DNA from: Perkinsus olseni
Lineage: Eukaryota > Perkinsozoa > Perkinsida > Perkinsidae
Direction of reading: 5' to 3'
NCBI GenBank assembly: GCA_013115135.1
Contig: JABANP010000024.1
Location: 1 to 64,000, forward strand
DNA length: 64,000 nucleotides
Positions 12,881 through 24,800 of this stretch are shown here, piece by piece. The notes under the pieces are model-generated. The model had not been told where the DNA came from and searched no databases. It saw only the letters and a program-made list of their open reading frames with translations. The stretch's first letter is position 1, and each line of letters begins with the position of its first letter. The translations under genes were made by a program, and so were the position numbers.

Positions 12881-15800
12881 ATGTTTAAGTGGCTGTCATC
12901 ATTCCGGGACTCTTTATGGTCGACGAGTCAATCCCGTGCAGCACTGGAGATACAACTGGAGTTTGGCGATAAGCGGACCGGTACCATTATTCTCTTGCGT
13001 GCTCACTTCCTTCGTGGTGATCAACAGTGTGAGTAATATGTAGGTAAGCGTGGTCCTGTGCTGTCCTCGGGTATCATCCCAATAGACGGGAAGGAGATGG
13101 CCTACTCTCTCACACCTAGTGGTAAGTGTAACGGTAAAGAGAAGTCAGGGGCTGATCACTACGATTGGCATACTGAGTGGTGGTAGCCAGCCTCAGTAGT
13201 CGGATATCGTCTTCAGTGCTCGAGCTCTACTCATTGGACTCGGAGTTCAAGAAGGGAAAATTAGAGTATTCACATACACCTCGGGAAGGTAGTGCTACTA
13301 ACACGCTGCCCTAGTGATAGCATGCCTCGGTGTGTTCAGGGCAATCGTTCACGTGTGGTGCTCAAGGGCTTATAGCTGGTAATCCTGTGATCTACTTAGG
13401 CTGTCAGGAGCGGAATCTCATAGAGGTAGTCGGGCTGCTTGGTCCTCCTCGTCGTGGATGTCCTGGCACGAGGACTGTCAGGTCTTTGCTCCGCAACAGA
13501 AGACAGTTATACACACATACTTTACGGCACCATCAGAGGGGCACTCGGAGGTCGGCGCTGAGGCCCTCCTTGATGGCATAACCTGCATGACTATTATGCC
13601 AGCTGGAGAGGATGAAGGCGTGGATCGAACAGCTGCTGTCGCTGGTACTCTACTAGTGCTGTACCCGGTCCTTGTGTAGAGATGTCTCAGGCTCAACCTC
13701 GGGGCTGGTATACGTGTTCAATTCTCTCGACAGCCCTGCCCCATCAGGAGTTGTGACTCTTACTCTCCCTAGTATTGGACAGGAGCAAGGTAATAGGGTG
13801 TATGGTGGAAGCTGCTGCTGTCGGAAATCAGTCAATAACCCAACACGCCGCATTGTAAGCTTTCGGACTTAACGTCAGACTCCCTCTGGGAGGAAGTCGC
13901 CTCCCGCTGTTACGGCCATATGTTACCTCCACGATGAGTTCTGGGTTGGACTGGAGAATGGCGAGATCATTGTCCTGGACAAGGAGTTCAACAAGGTGGA
14001 CAACCTCACGTGAGCCCGGCCAGGAGCACATCATTCCATGCCTCATCGCTGTGCTGTCCAGCCTGCCAGACGCCGCCGATGCTCTTGACTGGTTTCCGCT
14101 CAGCTGGCGGGAACTACAGGGTGTATTAGAGTCTGTATTAACACTTCCTCTCCTTTCAGTTCGCCATCATCGGTACCCTCTAGTGAGACTAATGACGACA
14201 CGGGTGGAGGCAGCGGGCCACGGTCGTCGTCCCAAAGTGTCAGTAGTGGGAGCCACGACGCTATCACATGTATAAACTATTGTGATATGCTTGATGTGGT
14301 ATTCACTCTAGCTGCTCACCATACTGTAGTATTATGGAAAAGAGGAGATAGGGCAGTGGAGCATGTGTAGGTTGCTGGGCTATTGATTACCTACGGTTAT
14401 GTCACGCCAGTATCTTTCCCTCTGGGAGTGGTATACGCTGCGTGTCTGTCGTCGAGGGATGCGCCGTTAAATCGTCAATCGTTGATTCTTTCACGAGTGC
14501 ATAGTACTGTTAAAGGCTATTAGTGAGATTTCTCAGGGCGTGTATGATCTCGTGATAACCTTGCGGGTGAAACCCGTCGAGTCTGTGTTAGTTCCGAGAA
14601 TAGCGATGAGTCCATTCGGTGTTGTAACGTGATTTGAAGAGTATTTCCGCCGTTACACGTGGAGCGGCTCGTTTCAGGTATCCTACGTCGATCATGACGT
14701 GTGGCACGCCTCTATCGGCCTTCGCCGTGGTCCAATTAGACGTCAAAATGGAACTCCCGATCGCGAGGAACAGCCAGACGAAACCAGCAGCCTCTCAAGA
14801 GGACGAATCTGATGAGAGTAGTGAGGAGGCGACAACGACTGAGCAGGGAGAGGGAGACCATGCTACCACGACACCGAAGAAGGGCAGTCACAAAAAGAAA
14901 GGAAAGAAGGTGAGGTACTTAGTTGGTAGTCCTTCCCTCGGCTATGTGATGGCCGTTAGGGCTTCTGTCTCCACCCCATAGGAATAGTTCATAGCCGGTG
15001 GTCGATACGTTGTCATGTCGTACAGGAAGTGAGGTGTGTCTTCTTTTGCAGCATTCGAAGTCTTCGTCATCGCCGAGCGAGAGTGCCGAGGATACTTCAT
15101 CCTCGGAACCCGCCCCCACGAGGGAGGTGGAGAAGCCTGTAGCGCTGATGGTCTTGGGCGGTACGGATGGTAGTATTGTACTGCGGCAGCTTGTAAGTAA
15201 TAATAATGGGAGCGGGGATCGAACCAGGGATCTCTGCTGTTTAATTGTTATGTAGTTTGCTGGCTGCATCTATTGTGATTGTCAGGGCGGGCAGCGGATT
15301 CGAGGTTGCAAATCATCCTTCTCCGGCACTATGAATCCCTAGCCGACTTCCAACGGAGAGAAGATGATGAGAACTATGACGAGTATTTCCTCCTTCCTTC
15401 GCCGCCTGACCCCTCCTAGTGTGTCTGTGTAGGTACCTCTGTCCTTTGACCTCCTTGGTGTATGTACCATCGAAGAAGTGCATTCTAGTGGGTGATGCGG
15501 GATGCAGAGTTCACGGCTTTGGCCCGCTAGATGAGATCGTAAGCAGCCATCGAGGAGGATCATCTGGCTTCCGTCACTTCTTTGGTCTATCAGGTTCTAG
15601 ACTGTTCCAGTATGATACGATCAATGGTCGAGCATCAAGAGGATAGAGATGCTCTGCCTTTTGGACGACCGGATCTAGGTACCGAACCACCTTCGAAACT
15701 CTCAGCTAGAGCTCGGTTTTTGTCGTTGACCGTATGAGAGTGGTAGGAGTAGGATTCCGACCGGATAATAGTTGGCACGTTGGGTATAAAGCGTCGCCTT

Positions 15801-16452
15801 GTTTCTAGTTGCTTCGCCTGGTGGTGAGGCGCCGACGGACTCTGGCGGAGAATGTGTGAGTGAAATTGAACTGGACGATGAGTCGCCCAAGCGGGATGAG
15901 GCAAACGCGAGTCCGATGCCCCAGATAGATCGTAAGCTAGCCCACCCTTCTGGGCTCCGATGCCAGCCTCGCTGTGGATGTCATCCATCTCTCAGAATTA
16001 GCGGACAAAGTCTGAGTGAAAGCCGAGCATTAGTCGAGATATAAGATAATTGGAAACCCTCAATGAGGGCGATATTCAATTCATCATCATCATCATCATC
16101 ACTATATTAGCAGCCCTGGACATCTCCACTGCACCCCATATGTCGTCGTAATATTTACCGCTCGTTGTTGTTACAAGTGTTGCTTGCGTCAATTGGGGCT
16201 TAACTGGGGAGGTGTCACATCCTCAGACTTGTCTATTGTTAGTCAGTAATGCTGAGAAATATTATGCAGCCCGAGGACATCCCATCCCTGTTGGAGTTCT
16301 CGATCGATGTCAATGAGAGTGTGGCCCTCTGTGGGAAGGACAGTGCTCCACCGCCGCTGGCCTTGAGGGACAAAGAGAACGTCGACATGAACAACACGCT
16401 GGACAATCCTTCGGTGATGATCGCAGGGGACAGCATTGTTCGCATCATCTAA
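12881..16452 (+). CDS. Beta-propeller (WD40-like) protein, multi-exon, structure partly resolved
   Basis: Candidate start is the ATG at 12881 (MFKWLSSFRDSLW...). Downstream exons share WD-blade character: ARALLIGLGVQEGKIRVFT near 13215-13290; LVYVFNSLDSP near 13690-13790; CYLHDEFWVGLENGEIIVLD near 13920-14010; an acidic/Lys-rich exon ending KKKGKK at 14694-14908; VALMVLGGTDGSIVLRQL near 15140-15193; SRLQIILLRHYESLADF near 15300; VYVPSKKCILVGDAGCRVHG near 15460-15540. Two acidic C-terminal exons (15830-15930 and 16270-16450) probably belong to the same transcript. The repeated small-residue turn plus hydrophobic strand pattern supports a propeller scaffold, but no specific family is recognised and several intron edges remain ambiguous. 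The true 3' end could lie slightly upstream or downstream. Confidence 0.5.
15203..15232 (-). other. tRNA-like B-box fragment
   Basis: The minus strand reads ATCCCTGGTTCGATCCCCGC followed by TCCCA, a T-arm and 3'-acceptor-like end with a perfect B-box. No matching 5' acceptor strand occurs within 90 nt upstream, so it is not a tRNA gene. It lies in an intron of the beta-propeller gene. Confidence 0.35.
16080..16102. repeat. (TCA)n microsatellite
   Basis: Six or seven TCA units, located in what looks like an intron of the beta-propeller gene. The same triplet recurs in long runs elsewhere in the window. Confidence 0.8.
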
Positions 16453-18080
16453 TAGATTGCCATGGGGATAGGGGGTATCTGCCATTGTCAAACTGGTTAT
16501 CAGATCGGCAAGCCAGCAGCAGCAAGCGTACTGTCTCCAACACCCCCGATGATGACGCCGCCATCTAAGGGTTCAAGGCCACGTCCGAGAACAACGGAAG
16601 GGGTTGCCAGACAGAGGTGCCCCCACGATCTTGCGAAGGCTCGAAACATACCTCCCCCTGAGGCTCTGGTGTTATCAAGTTTTGGTCCTCAGGTCTGTAA
16701 CGACGCGAAGTAATGGGACTGGAAACCTCATGCCACCACTCACCAGTCGAAGTGCCATTCACGAGGATGTGCCGAGGAGTGAGAGGAGGATTCCCCCGAG
16801 GCCGAAGAGCGTTGGAGGACAGGCCAAGCGAGGTACCAATGGGTACCAATGGTCGAGTCGACCATAGCGGCTGCCTTGCTAACGGGGTACTCTTCTGAGC
16901 GGTCCAAAATTTCGCTCGATAGAAGGCGTTGCGCGGCGCAGTGCTTTGGGAGGGGTCTGGAAGATACCGTTCAAGGCCCCCTGCGTTGTGCAACTCCATC
17001 GGTGTCGTTCTTGTTAAATTTTCTTCCTACATTCAGACACGTTCTTATGGCCCCCGCTAATTCGTGGTAAGGATAGGTTGGGTAGGGCTACCCACAAGCA
17101 GCGAAGTCTAATTAAGGCGCTCTATCGCATGCATGCTCGCTGTCATTATAAAACCGACGTTTCCGCTGTTGTGGAAAATCTGAAAAACCGAATGCTGAGG
17201 GCTCATTGGCTCAGCCTCGTAAGTCAATGATCATCCCCTCATTCTTCTAGTTTTCGAGCTGCGTAGCTTGGTCTGGGTGAGCTATCCAACGTTCGTGCTA
17301 GTTTCCTTTATTGCTCGGTAAACTCGAAAAGTTCCAATACCCAACCGGCACATGGTGGCATAGCGATGAGAGATAAGGTTAGGCGCATTTACTTCTGAGT
17401 TTGAGTAACTGGATTCAAGTTGTTGCACCCTCGAGGTGGACCTAGGTCAAGTCTGTAGAACGAGTCCTGTCTGTTTCTGCTTCCGCCTCTCGCCTCGTGT
17501 GGGCGGTAGTTCGACACAGCAGGGTTGGAATTAACGTCGTGTTGTGGGGTGTGAGTGTGCAGGGAATTTCACTTTCGAAACCCCCCTTTCTTTAGTCGCG
17601 TGGAATTTCCAGTGTCACGCTATCCTCCGACGTTGCTCCCCTTCCTGCTTAGCGCCTACCAACATCGGCACGTCTAATAGGAACTGTGATATCTCCTTGC
17701 TGTCCAGCTATCGGGTAAACAACAGTTAGAGTGCCGTGGTGGTGAGCTCCCATACAGCAGGTCCCTTCACCGTGTAATTCCTCGGCTATGAGTGGCGATT
17801 CGAGGATCATCACTTCGACTGCACCAACGCTCTCAGCTCGCCCTTCAAGTATGCGACCGACGATAAGCGACTTGGCACAGAAAGGCAAGTCAAAACGAAA
17901 GTGGATCGCTAATTCCGGACTTTCATTGTGGGACAGTACCCGCTAAGCTCTACAGAAGCTCATCAGTGTTGTTGAGTCGGTTAGAGGAGGCCCTAGTCTG
18001 CTATATAACCTCTGGGGGTCCTCAATAAGACGGAATCGCCCTGGAGCTACTGTATCAGCATTATTCGCCTGCTGTTTCAG
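16453..18080. other. Mostly non-coding interval with one candidate exon
   Basis: The stretch 16,500-17,040 has competing short ORFs on both strands and no clear gene. A convincing exon-like segment lies at about 17,086-17,218, reading ATHKQRSLIKALYRMHARC and ending at a strong GTAAGT donor; it is Lys/Arg/Leu-rich and helical in character and may be a 5' exon of the coiled-coil gene that follows, perhaps starting from the ATG at 17047. From 17,225 to 18,080 I see no supported coding exon; an 80-codon minus-strand frame (17,649-17,888) is possible but unsupported. Confidence 0.4.
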
Positions 18081-21000
18081 GCCACGAGGTGTGTACGTGT
18101 GGTGCCAGTAAGATATGGGAGAGAATCAGAGCACGTCACGTAGCTGAGCTCCAAGAGGCTAAGTGAGCTTATCAACACCGAGCCCCGTACGATTCCCAGG
18201 GCTTCTCAACCATTGAACACGCAAAAGCCCGTGTTCCCGATTTTTCAAGGCTTCGCTTTCTACGATTTGGGATAGCCTTGCTGTTCTCAGGAAAGTGAAG
18301 CAGTCCGCTGCAAAGATTCGCGAAGAGGCACGCGCCCTGGAACGGGAGAAGTTACTCTTCGAGGTATTCTCGGAAGATGCTGCGATTGGGGAATTGAGAC
18401 AGGCCTACTTGGCAGGAACAAATGCAGCACTTCAAGTGCAGTAGGGAGGACTTGCAGAAGCAGAAACAGAGAGTACAAGAGATGTGGGAAGATGTGAGAC
18501 CGGGGAGAGGATCTAGCGCGGGTAGTCTTGCACGCTCTTCTTTCTACCGAGTTCTAAACCTACTAAATATGAGCTTGGCTCTTGACGATTGGGCCTGTCA
18601 GACGAAGAGAATGCAAGAACGTGAAGGGTCCTTCAAGAGCCGAGTGGCAGAGCTGGAAACACAGATGACGCGCCTGCTAGCAGAGAAGAAGGGATTACAG
18701 CAGGAGGTTGAAGATTTCCGGTGTGCATCAGCTGCACAACAGGTGGCCTTTCAACATGGAACCCAACGCCGTCCCTCAGGATGGATGGCGAGGTTCTCCG
18801 TGCCGACGTAGAACACAGCAACGCGGAAGCCGCGAAGTGGAAAAAGCAAGTCGACATACTGGAAGAACAGGCCTGTGTAGGCTATGCCCCTCCTATCTTA
18901 CCTTCTGTGGAGGCTTCATCAAGGGTTACTGATCACATCTGACAGTGTGCGTGATGATGGTATCTCAGTGTGCACATTTCCGAACAAAGCACGACTGCAT
19001 CTTTTCTGACAAATCTACTGCGCTATAGAGCATATCCGTTGGATCAGGATTGCGCTGCTAAACTCTCGGCGGTGGAGGTGCAGCAGAAAGCGTTGAAGGC
19101 TCAGGAAGCTAAGTGGATAGCAGATCTCAAGGCCAATAAGGTATGAAAGAAGTTATAGAATTTCCGTTTCGCTCGGCCAGAGGGCTCGCCTTCTCAGGAG
19201 GAGGTGAAAAAGGCCGAAGCCGCTGTGGAAGATGCAACCAAGCGACTGAATGACCAAGCCAGCGCACTAAGGCAGGGAGAGGAAAGGCTAGCGTAACCCG
19301 CGGGATATGGGGGGCTCTCGTGGTCCATCTGGTATCAGCGCTCTATTGATCAGGCTCGCGAAGGAGGAACTAGCTTTGGAAAGGAAGGTGCTCGCGGAGG
19401 AGGGAGAGGCTTGCAAGCTCGAGCATCAGCGAGCTCGATCCGCTTTGGAAGACGTAGAAGCCAAGAAGGTGATGACATCCTCGAGTTTCCAGTAGAAAAG
19501 TTATCATCGGTGGCTTTTTGATTAGGAGGAGCTGAACAGGCTTGAAGCAGCTATGAAGGATGCCGTGGTACAACAGAATAATCGGGCCAACGAGCTGGAC
19601 TGCAGAGAGGCGGCACTGGCGTAATTAGGCGGTCCGGTTTCTCTTATCTGTGACGGGTGATGCAGTAGTTTAGTATTGGAATCGATCCTCGCGTGTGTCA
19701 GCGATGTTGTTGCCATGAGCGAACAGTCATGTGCGATTTGCTTTCAAGGGACGAGCAAGAGCTTCTTTCCGAGGAGAGAAGGATGCTCGATGAGGCGAAC
19801 GAGGCCAACCGTCATGAACTTGCCAGGATACAGTGTCTCCTAGAGGAAGTCGAAGCCAAGAGGGTGAGCATGCTCTTCGGCAGGGCTTGCTTCTCAGTAG
19901 ACTCCTCGGAATAGTCTGGCCGTCTGTCAGGAAGAGATTGAAAATTCGGAAGCAGCTGTCGAGGAGGCCACCAAGCGGTTGAATGACGAATCCGGCGAAC
20001 TGGAGCGCGCAAAAGCTGCATTAGCGTATTTGTTGTGATTTGTCAAGCGGCGATGCGATTTTTCCAGGGAGACGAGGGAGGAGTTGGCCTCGGAGAGGAG
20101 AACGCTAACTGCGGAAAGAGAGGTATACGAACGTGAATATGCGGAGAACAAGGTTATGTTGGCGAGTATCCAAACTAGGGAAGTGAGTGGATGGACCGCT
20201 CCCTTGGCTGTCCCTTCGCGCTGGCTGGTGAGAGCCGCTGTAAGCCTTGCTCTGCCCAGGAAAATCTCAAGATCGCAGAAGAGTCTCTGGAGGACGAGGA
20301 GAAGCGAGTCAACGACCAAACCTCCGCGGTTGCACGCAGAGAAGCGGCACTGGTGTAATTTGGTGCCCGCTCGAGGCGGTTCTTCCCATTCAAAGCATTT
20401 GGGCCTGTCAGCGATGCTGAGGCGAATCTGGCATCGGAGAGAGCAGCTCTGAGTGAGCAGAGACAGGCCATTGAGCGCGAACAAGCAGAGCTTCGGTCCC
20501 TGTTGAAATATGTTGAAGCAGAAAGGGTGAGAAAGCTGCCCGATACCCTTTCCAACTAGAAGAAGTCACGGTTTTTCCTCGTTTGCTCAGGAGAAAGTTG
20601 CCGCTGAAGGAGCCGCTGCTGAGGAAGCCTCGAAGCGGCTGGATGAGCGAGTTGCCGAGTTAGAGCGGAAGGAAGCAGTCTTAGCGTAATGTTTTCTTCC
20701 GTGTTGTTGAATAGTGAGATCTGAGCTTCACTAGTAGCACGATTGACTGAGCTCAGTGAGGGCAGCGTGAGCGGCGACCGTGGACGGCATTCTTGTTCAG
20801 GACCGCGAACGAAGCACTGGTTTTGGAGAAGAGCACGCTCAACACAGAGCGTGAAGCCAATGAGCGTGAATACTCGAGAGCACAGTCAATTTTGGAGGAG
20901 GTCGAAGCCCAGAAAGTGAGCAACATTCGAATCTTTTAGCGCGCTGTTGCTCCCTCAACTGTCTCAATCGACTGTCTGTAGAGCGAAATCGAGAAGTCTG

Positions 21001-24000
21001 AAGCGGCTCTTGAAGAAGCTACTGAGCGGATGAATATCCGATGGAACGAGCTGGAGCGTAGAGAGACGGCTCTGCTGTAGGGGCAATGAGTTGTCGAGCT
21101 GATGTCGGTAACATGCAGTGGAACGCTCTTAGTGAGGCGAACGAGGGAGCTGGATTCGGAGAGAAAAGAGCTTCGTGATGCGAGAGACGCTAGCGAACGT
21201 GAACGCGCGAGGCAACAGGCAATACTAGAAGACATGGAAGCCAGGAAAGTGAGAGGAGCTCACTGCTGACTACATCTTCGCGCGACATTCCGATGGGGTT
21301 CCAACGTGCTCGTCTTCGTTCAGGGAGCGATGGAAAAAGCGGAGGCGAACCTTGACGAAGTCAGGAAGCAGTTGGATGAAGAAGCTGCCGTCCTTGGACG
21401 CGAAAAGGCGGCGTTAGCGTAATGCAGTTCAAGTGTAGCGCTCCATCTTGTCGTTCGCTTGCGCAATCACGGCAATCTCCACTGCTGTCTTTTAAGGAAC
21501 GCGAACGAGGAGCTAGCATCAGAGAGAAGTAGGCTTGCGGAAGAGAGTGAGACGAATAAACGCGAGTACTCGATCAACCAGTCCATGCTGGAGAACGTCA
21601 ACTCCAACAAGGTGAGGGCGCTGTTTATTTGTGGAGAACCGCCCATTCGGGTTGCCCGCGTCCGTCGGCCAATGGGAGCGTGATCGTCGCTCAGGAAGAG
21701 GTCAAGAGGGCGGGAGCGGCCGTCGAAAAAGCGCAGGAGCGGTTGGGTGAACAAGCTTCCGAGCTTCAGCGCAGAGAGGCGGCACTTGCGTGATTCAAGG
21801 GAACGGGGCTCTTGTATTGATAAACTACTCATCTTGTATTAGTGGCGCTGAAGAGAACCTGGCCTCGGAGAGACGGATCCTGAGCCAGGAGCGACAAGCA
21901 AACGAGCGAGACCGTGCGGAAATCCAGTCACTTCTTGAGAGTTCGGCAGCCAAAATGGTGAGCACGCGGCTAATCATGTCGTGAGCTCTCATAGTGGTAT
22001 GTGGAGAGGCCTTCGCAAGTTCAGCCCGCCTCAGGAGGAAGCTGAAGGGGCAAGACTGGCCGTTGAAGAAGTTATCAAGCGGCACGAAGAACGGGCAGTT
22101 GACCTGGAGGAAAGGGAGGCTGCGCTGAGGTAATGTGAGATGCATAGGCCTGCAGAGCAGCGAAGCTTGAGCAGCGAGAGCTTGTAGCGAATCGCTGAAG
22201 TAGCGAATCGTAGTGAATCGCGACTAGCGATTCATCGCAGACGATTTTTCTCCCCTCAGCGAAGCTAGCAGGGCACTAGCATTGGAGAGGGAGAACCTTT
22301 CTGAAGTGGCTGAGGAGAACAAACGCGAATATTCGAGTGTTCAGGCCTTTAAGAAAACCATTGAGATCGAGAAGGTGGGCTAGCTTCTTTTTGCAACTGC
22401 CTTCTGTCTCGCCTCCACTTCGCTTACTGGCATTTTCTGGTCTTTTGTTGCAGAAGGAAGTCGCTGAATCAAGAGCAAGCGTGGAGGAGGCTACCAGAAC
22501 GTTGAATGAGCGATCCGACGAGCTGAATCGCCGAGAGGCGTCACTAGTGTAGTCTGGTGGTGACTGGTTGTTGAGCTCCAACTTGTGAGGCTTGGTGGTT
22601 GACCTCAGTGAGGCGACGGAAGAATTGAAGTCGGAAAGGAGAAACCTCGATGAGGAGAGAGAGACCAATGAGCTTGAGCGTGCACGGAACCAGTCAATAA
22701 TGGCGGAGATCGAAGCTAGAAGGGTGAGGATGGTGTAGAAACGTGTCAAAGGTTTTTTTCTGACTGTTCGACAAGCTATTTGTAGCCTGTCTATGCGTAG
22801 GCACAAGCCGAGAAAGAGGAGGCTGAGGTTAATGAAGCCAGGGATCGGCTGAATGAGCGGGCAGCCGAGCTGGAGCGCAAAGAGGCAGCATTGGCGTAAG
22901 GCGTTGGTGGTGTGAAGGATATTCGAGTCGCTACCCCTGTGTAAACTTGGACCGCCATAGACGACGGCCGCAAGTTATGTGTCTCAGAGAGGCAAACGAG
23001 GAGCTGACGTTGGCGAGGGAGAAGCTCAATGAAGAAGATGATGCCATGAAACGTGAGCACTCGGTGAACCAGTCCATCCTGGAGAACATCGACGCCAAGA
23101 AGGTGAGGACGCCGCCGAGCACCATAGCGAGCCCTGTTCATCCGCACTGGCTCATCCAGGGCTTGCCGGAGTTTAACTGTGGTTTAGGAAGACCTTCTGA
23201 GAGCCGAGAGTGCAGTTGAAAAAGCACGCGAGCGAGTGGATGAACGAGAAGTTGACCTCGTCCGAAGAGAGGCGGATCTTGCGTAATGCGGTCATGGAGC
23301 GTCTGAGTCGAGACGGGTTACACTTTATCAGTGAAGCCCAGGAAAAGCATGCTTTGGAGAGGAGAATTTTCGGAGAGGAGAAGGAAGTAAACGAACGTGA
23401 ATATTTGAAGAATCAGTCAGTTTTGGAGAGCATCGACGTGCAGAAAGTATGTTGGGTTCTTGCTGTCCAGTGGCCCTTCAGAGAGCGGTTGAGGAGTGGT
23501 CTTCTCTCAGGAGGAAGTCAAGAAATCAGAACTGGCCGTGGAGGAAGCCACCCAACGGTTGACTGAGCAATCTTGCGAGCTAGAACGCAGGGAGGCGGCG
23601 ATAGTGTAATGAGCGGCTTACTTCTCACAACTCCGCATGGCTGATCGGTAGTAGTGTTCTGGCAGGGAGGCACACAAGGAATTGAGTATACAGAGGAAAG
23701 CGCTCGATGAAGAAAAAGAAGCGAACGAGCGTGAGTATGCTGGAATGCAGTCTATCTTGGAGGAAATCGAAGCCAGGAAGGTGATCTCGGTCGATTTTCA
23801 TATTCTCTCAAACTCTGTCTAGGAGGAGATTGAAAATGCAGCTGCTGCGGCTGAGGAAGCAACGAGGCGAGTGGATGAGAGAGCTGCCACGCTGGACCGC
23901 AGGGAAGCTGAGCTAGTGTATAGTGAGGGGCAAAAGGCGAGCTCGTGGCTTCTCACAATTGAACAAAGGAAGTTCGAAGGGGCCCAAACTCGGCAGCAAT

Positions 24001-24584
24001 TCCTCGTGAATCGAATCGCGCGTTTGTCAAGGTTGTTGACTCTGTGCAGGTTAGAGGAAGCCAGAACTTCACCCATTAAGGCAGTCTCTCATGATGAAGA
24101 TTCGCCTGAATCCTGGGATGATGCTAGAAGTGAGGATGAGGTAAGTACTCGGCCCTGTGAGGAGAGAGCAGAACATCTTCTCAAGCGAGAGTTAGAGATC
24201 GAGTTTCTCTTAAGCTTGCATTCATTAGGGCGACCTTGACCTCCGCGAAGCTATCTGGTCCCATAAGATGGAAGTGCTTGAGCGGGAGCGCGCGAAGCTT
24301 GATGAAGAGAAAGAACGGTTCGCGAGGCAGATGGAGCTGGAGAACGAAAATCTGAAGTGGGTTCTTGGACGCTATGGGACGTTTATCTGATACTGCTAGG
24401 GAGCGGCGCACCAGGGTAATTCAGAGAGAGAAAAAATTGGAGGCGCAGAAGAAGGCGATCGAACCTGTGAGTTTAACGATGATGAAAGAAATGGTTCTGT
24501 TTCCTCACTACTACCGACATCATTCAGGAACTTCGCAAGCATCTAACTCACAGCAAGCACCCCAGCCTGGCTCCAACACCTTGA
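18081..24584 (+). CDS. Giant-array coiled-coil protein built from repeated exon pairs
   Basis: About 35 exons join in frame from 18081 to the stop at 24584; the first exon may lie upstream. Early unique exons (18081-18162, 18291-18363, 18416-18493 and others) encode coiled coil such as KVKQSAAKIREEARALEREK. From 19048 to 23917 the gene is an ordered array of A exons (115 nt) and B exons (95 nt). A exons resemble EANEELASERxxLxEExEANxREY...LExVEAKK; B exons resemble EEVxxAEAAVEEATxRLNExxxELxRREAALA. Unique exons after the array carry an acidic segment (SHDEDSPESWDDARSEDE), more coiled coil (EVLERERAKLDEEKERFARQ) and the end LAPTP. There is no catalytic domain. The protein should form one long alpha-helical rod, plausibly a cytoskeletal, basal-body or inner-membrane-complex scaffold; that role is inference. 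All introns are GT-AG. Confidence 0.88.
19048..23917 (+). repeat. Tandem array of two-exon coiled-coil modules (14 B exons, 13 full A exons plus one shorter)
   Basis: B exons, all 95 nt, begin at 19198, 19526, 19931, 20260, 20591, 20982, 21324, 21695, 22035, 22454, 22801, 23188, 23511 and 23823. A exons begin at 19354, 19749, 20068, 20412, 20801, 21133, 21497, 21843, 22260, 22609, 22988, 23332 and 23666, all 115 nt except the one at 21133, which is 116 nt. A shorter A-like exon (93 nt) starts the array at 19048. Every A exon ends in phase 0 and every B exon in phase 2, so each pair adds exactly 70 residues (ten heptads). Introns are unalike in length and sequence, so the modules are old duplications held by selection on length and phase. 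Confidence 0.93.
22214..22234. other. small hairpin in an intron
   Basis: Within the intron before the A exon at 22260, TGAATCGC (22214-22221) pairs with GCGATTCA (22227-22234) around a 5-nt loop, next to several tandem copies of the motif TAGCGAATCG at 22186-22220. It is the only array intron with such internal repetition. Confidence 0.5.
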
Positions 24585-24800
24585 ATTCGGGTGAATTAAC
24601 CTCGAAATGAGGTTCATCCATGCATCCCAGAATGAAGCCGTACAGTGAATTACAGGAATTGTTTTCCAGTTCATCCACGTGTTGACTTTCTGTCCCGGGC
24701 GATGGAAAAGAGGGAAGAGCAGTCGGTTGCAATGCTCACGTGTCACTTGTAGTTGTTGCGGCACACATTAGTTGCTAAGAGGAAGTGAGGCATACCACCC

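Noticed and set aside
13026..13042. Ultra-short introns of 10-20 nt (also apparent near 17,067, 31,231, 45,799, 51,570 and 63,660)
   Set aside because: Each looked striking at first, as in some ciliates, but at several of these sites (13,026, 31,231, 45,799, 51,570 and 63,660) a longer GT-AG intron of normal size restores the frame equally well. The case at 17,067 has no proven flanking exons.
16565..16999. 144-codon minus-strand ORF
   Set aside because: No ATG-based start, no splice context and no domain; Pro/Arg-rich composition is common for chance ORFs here.
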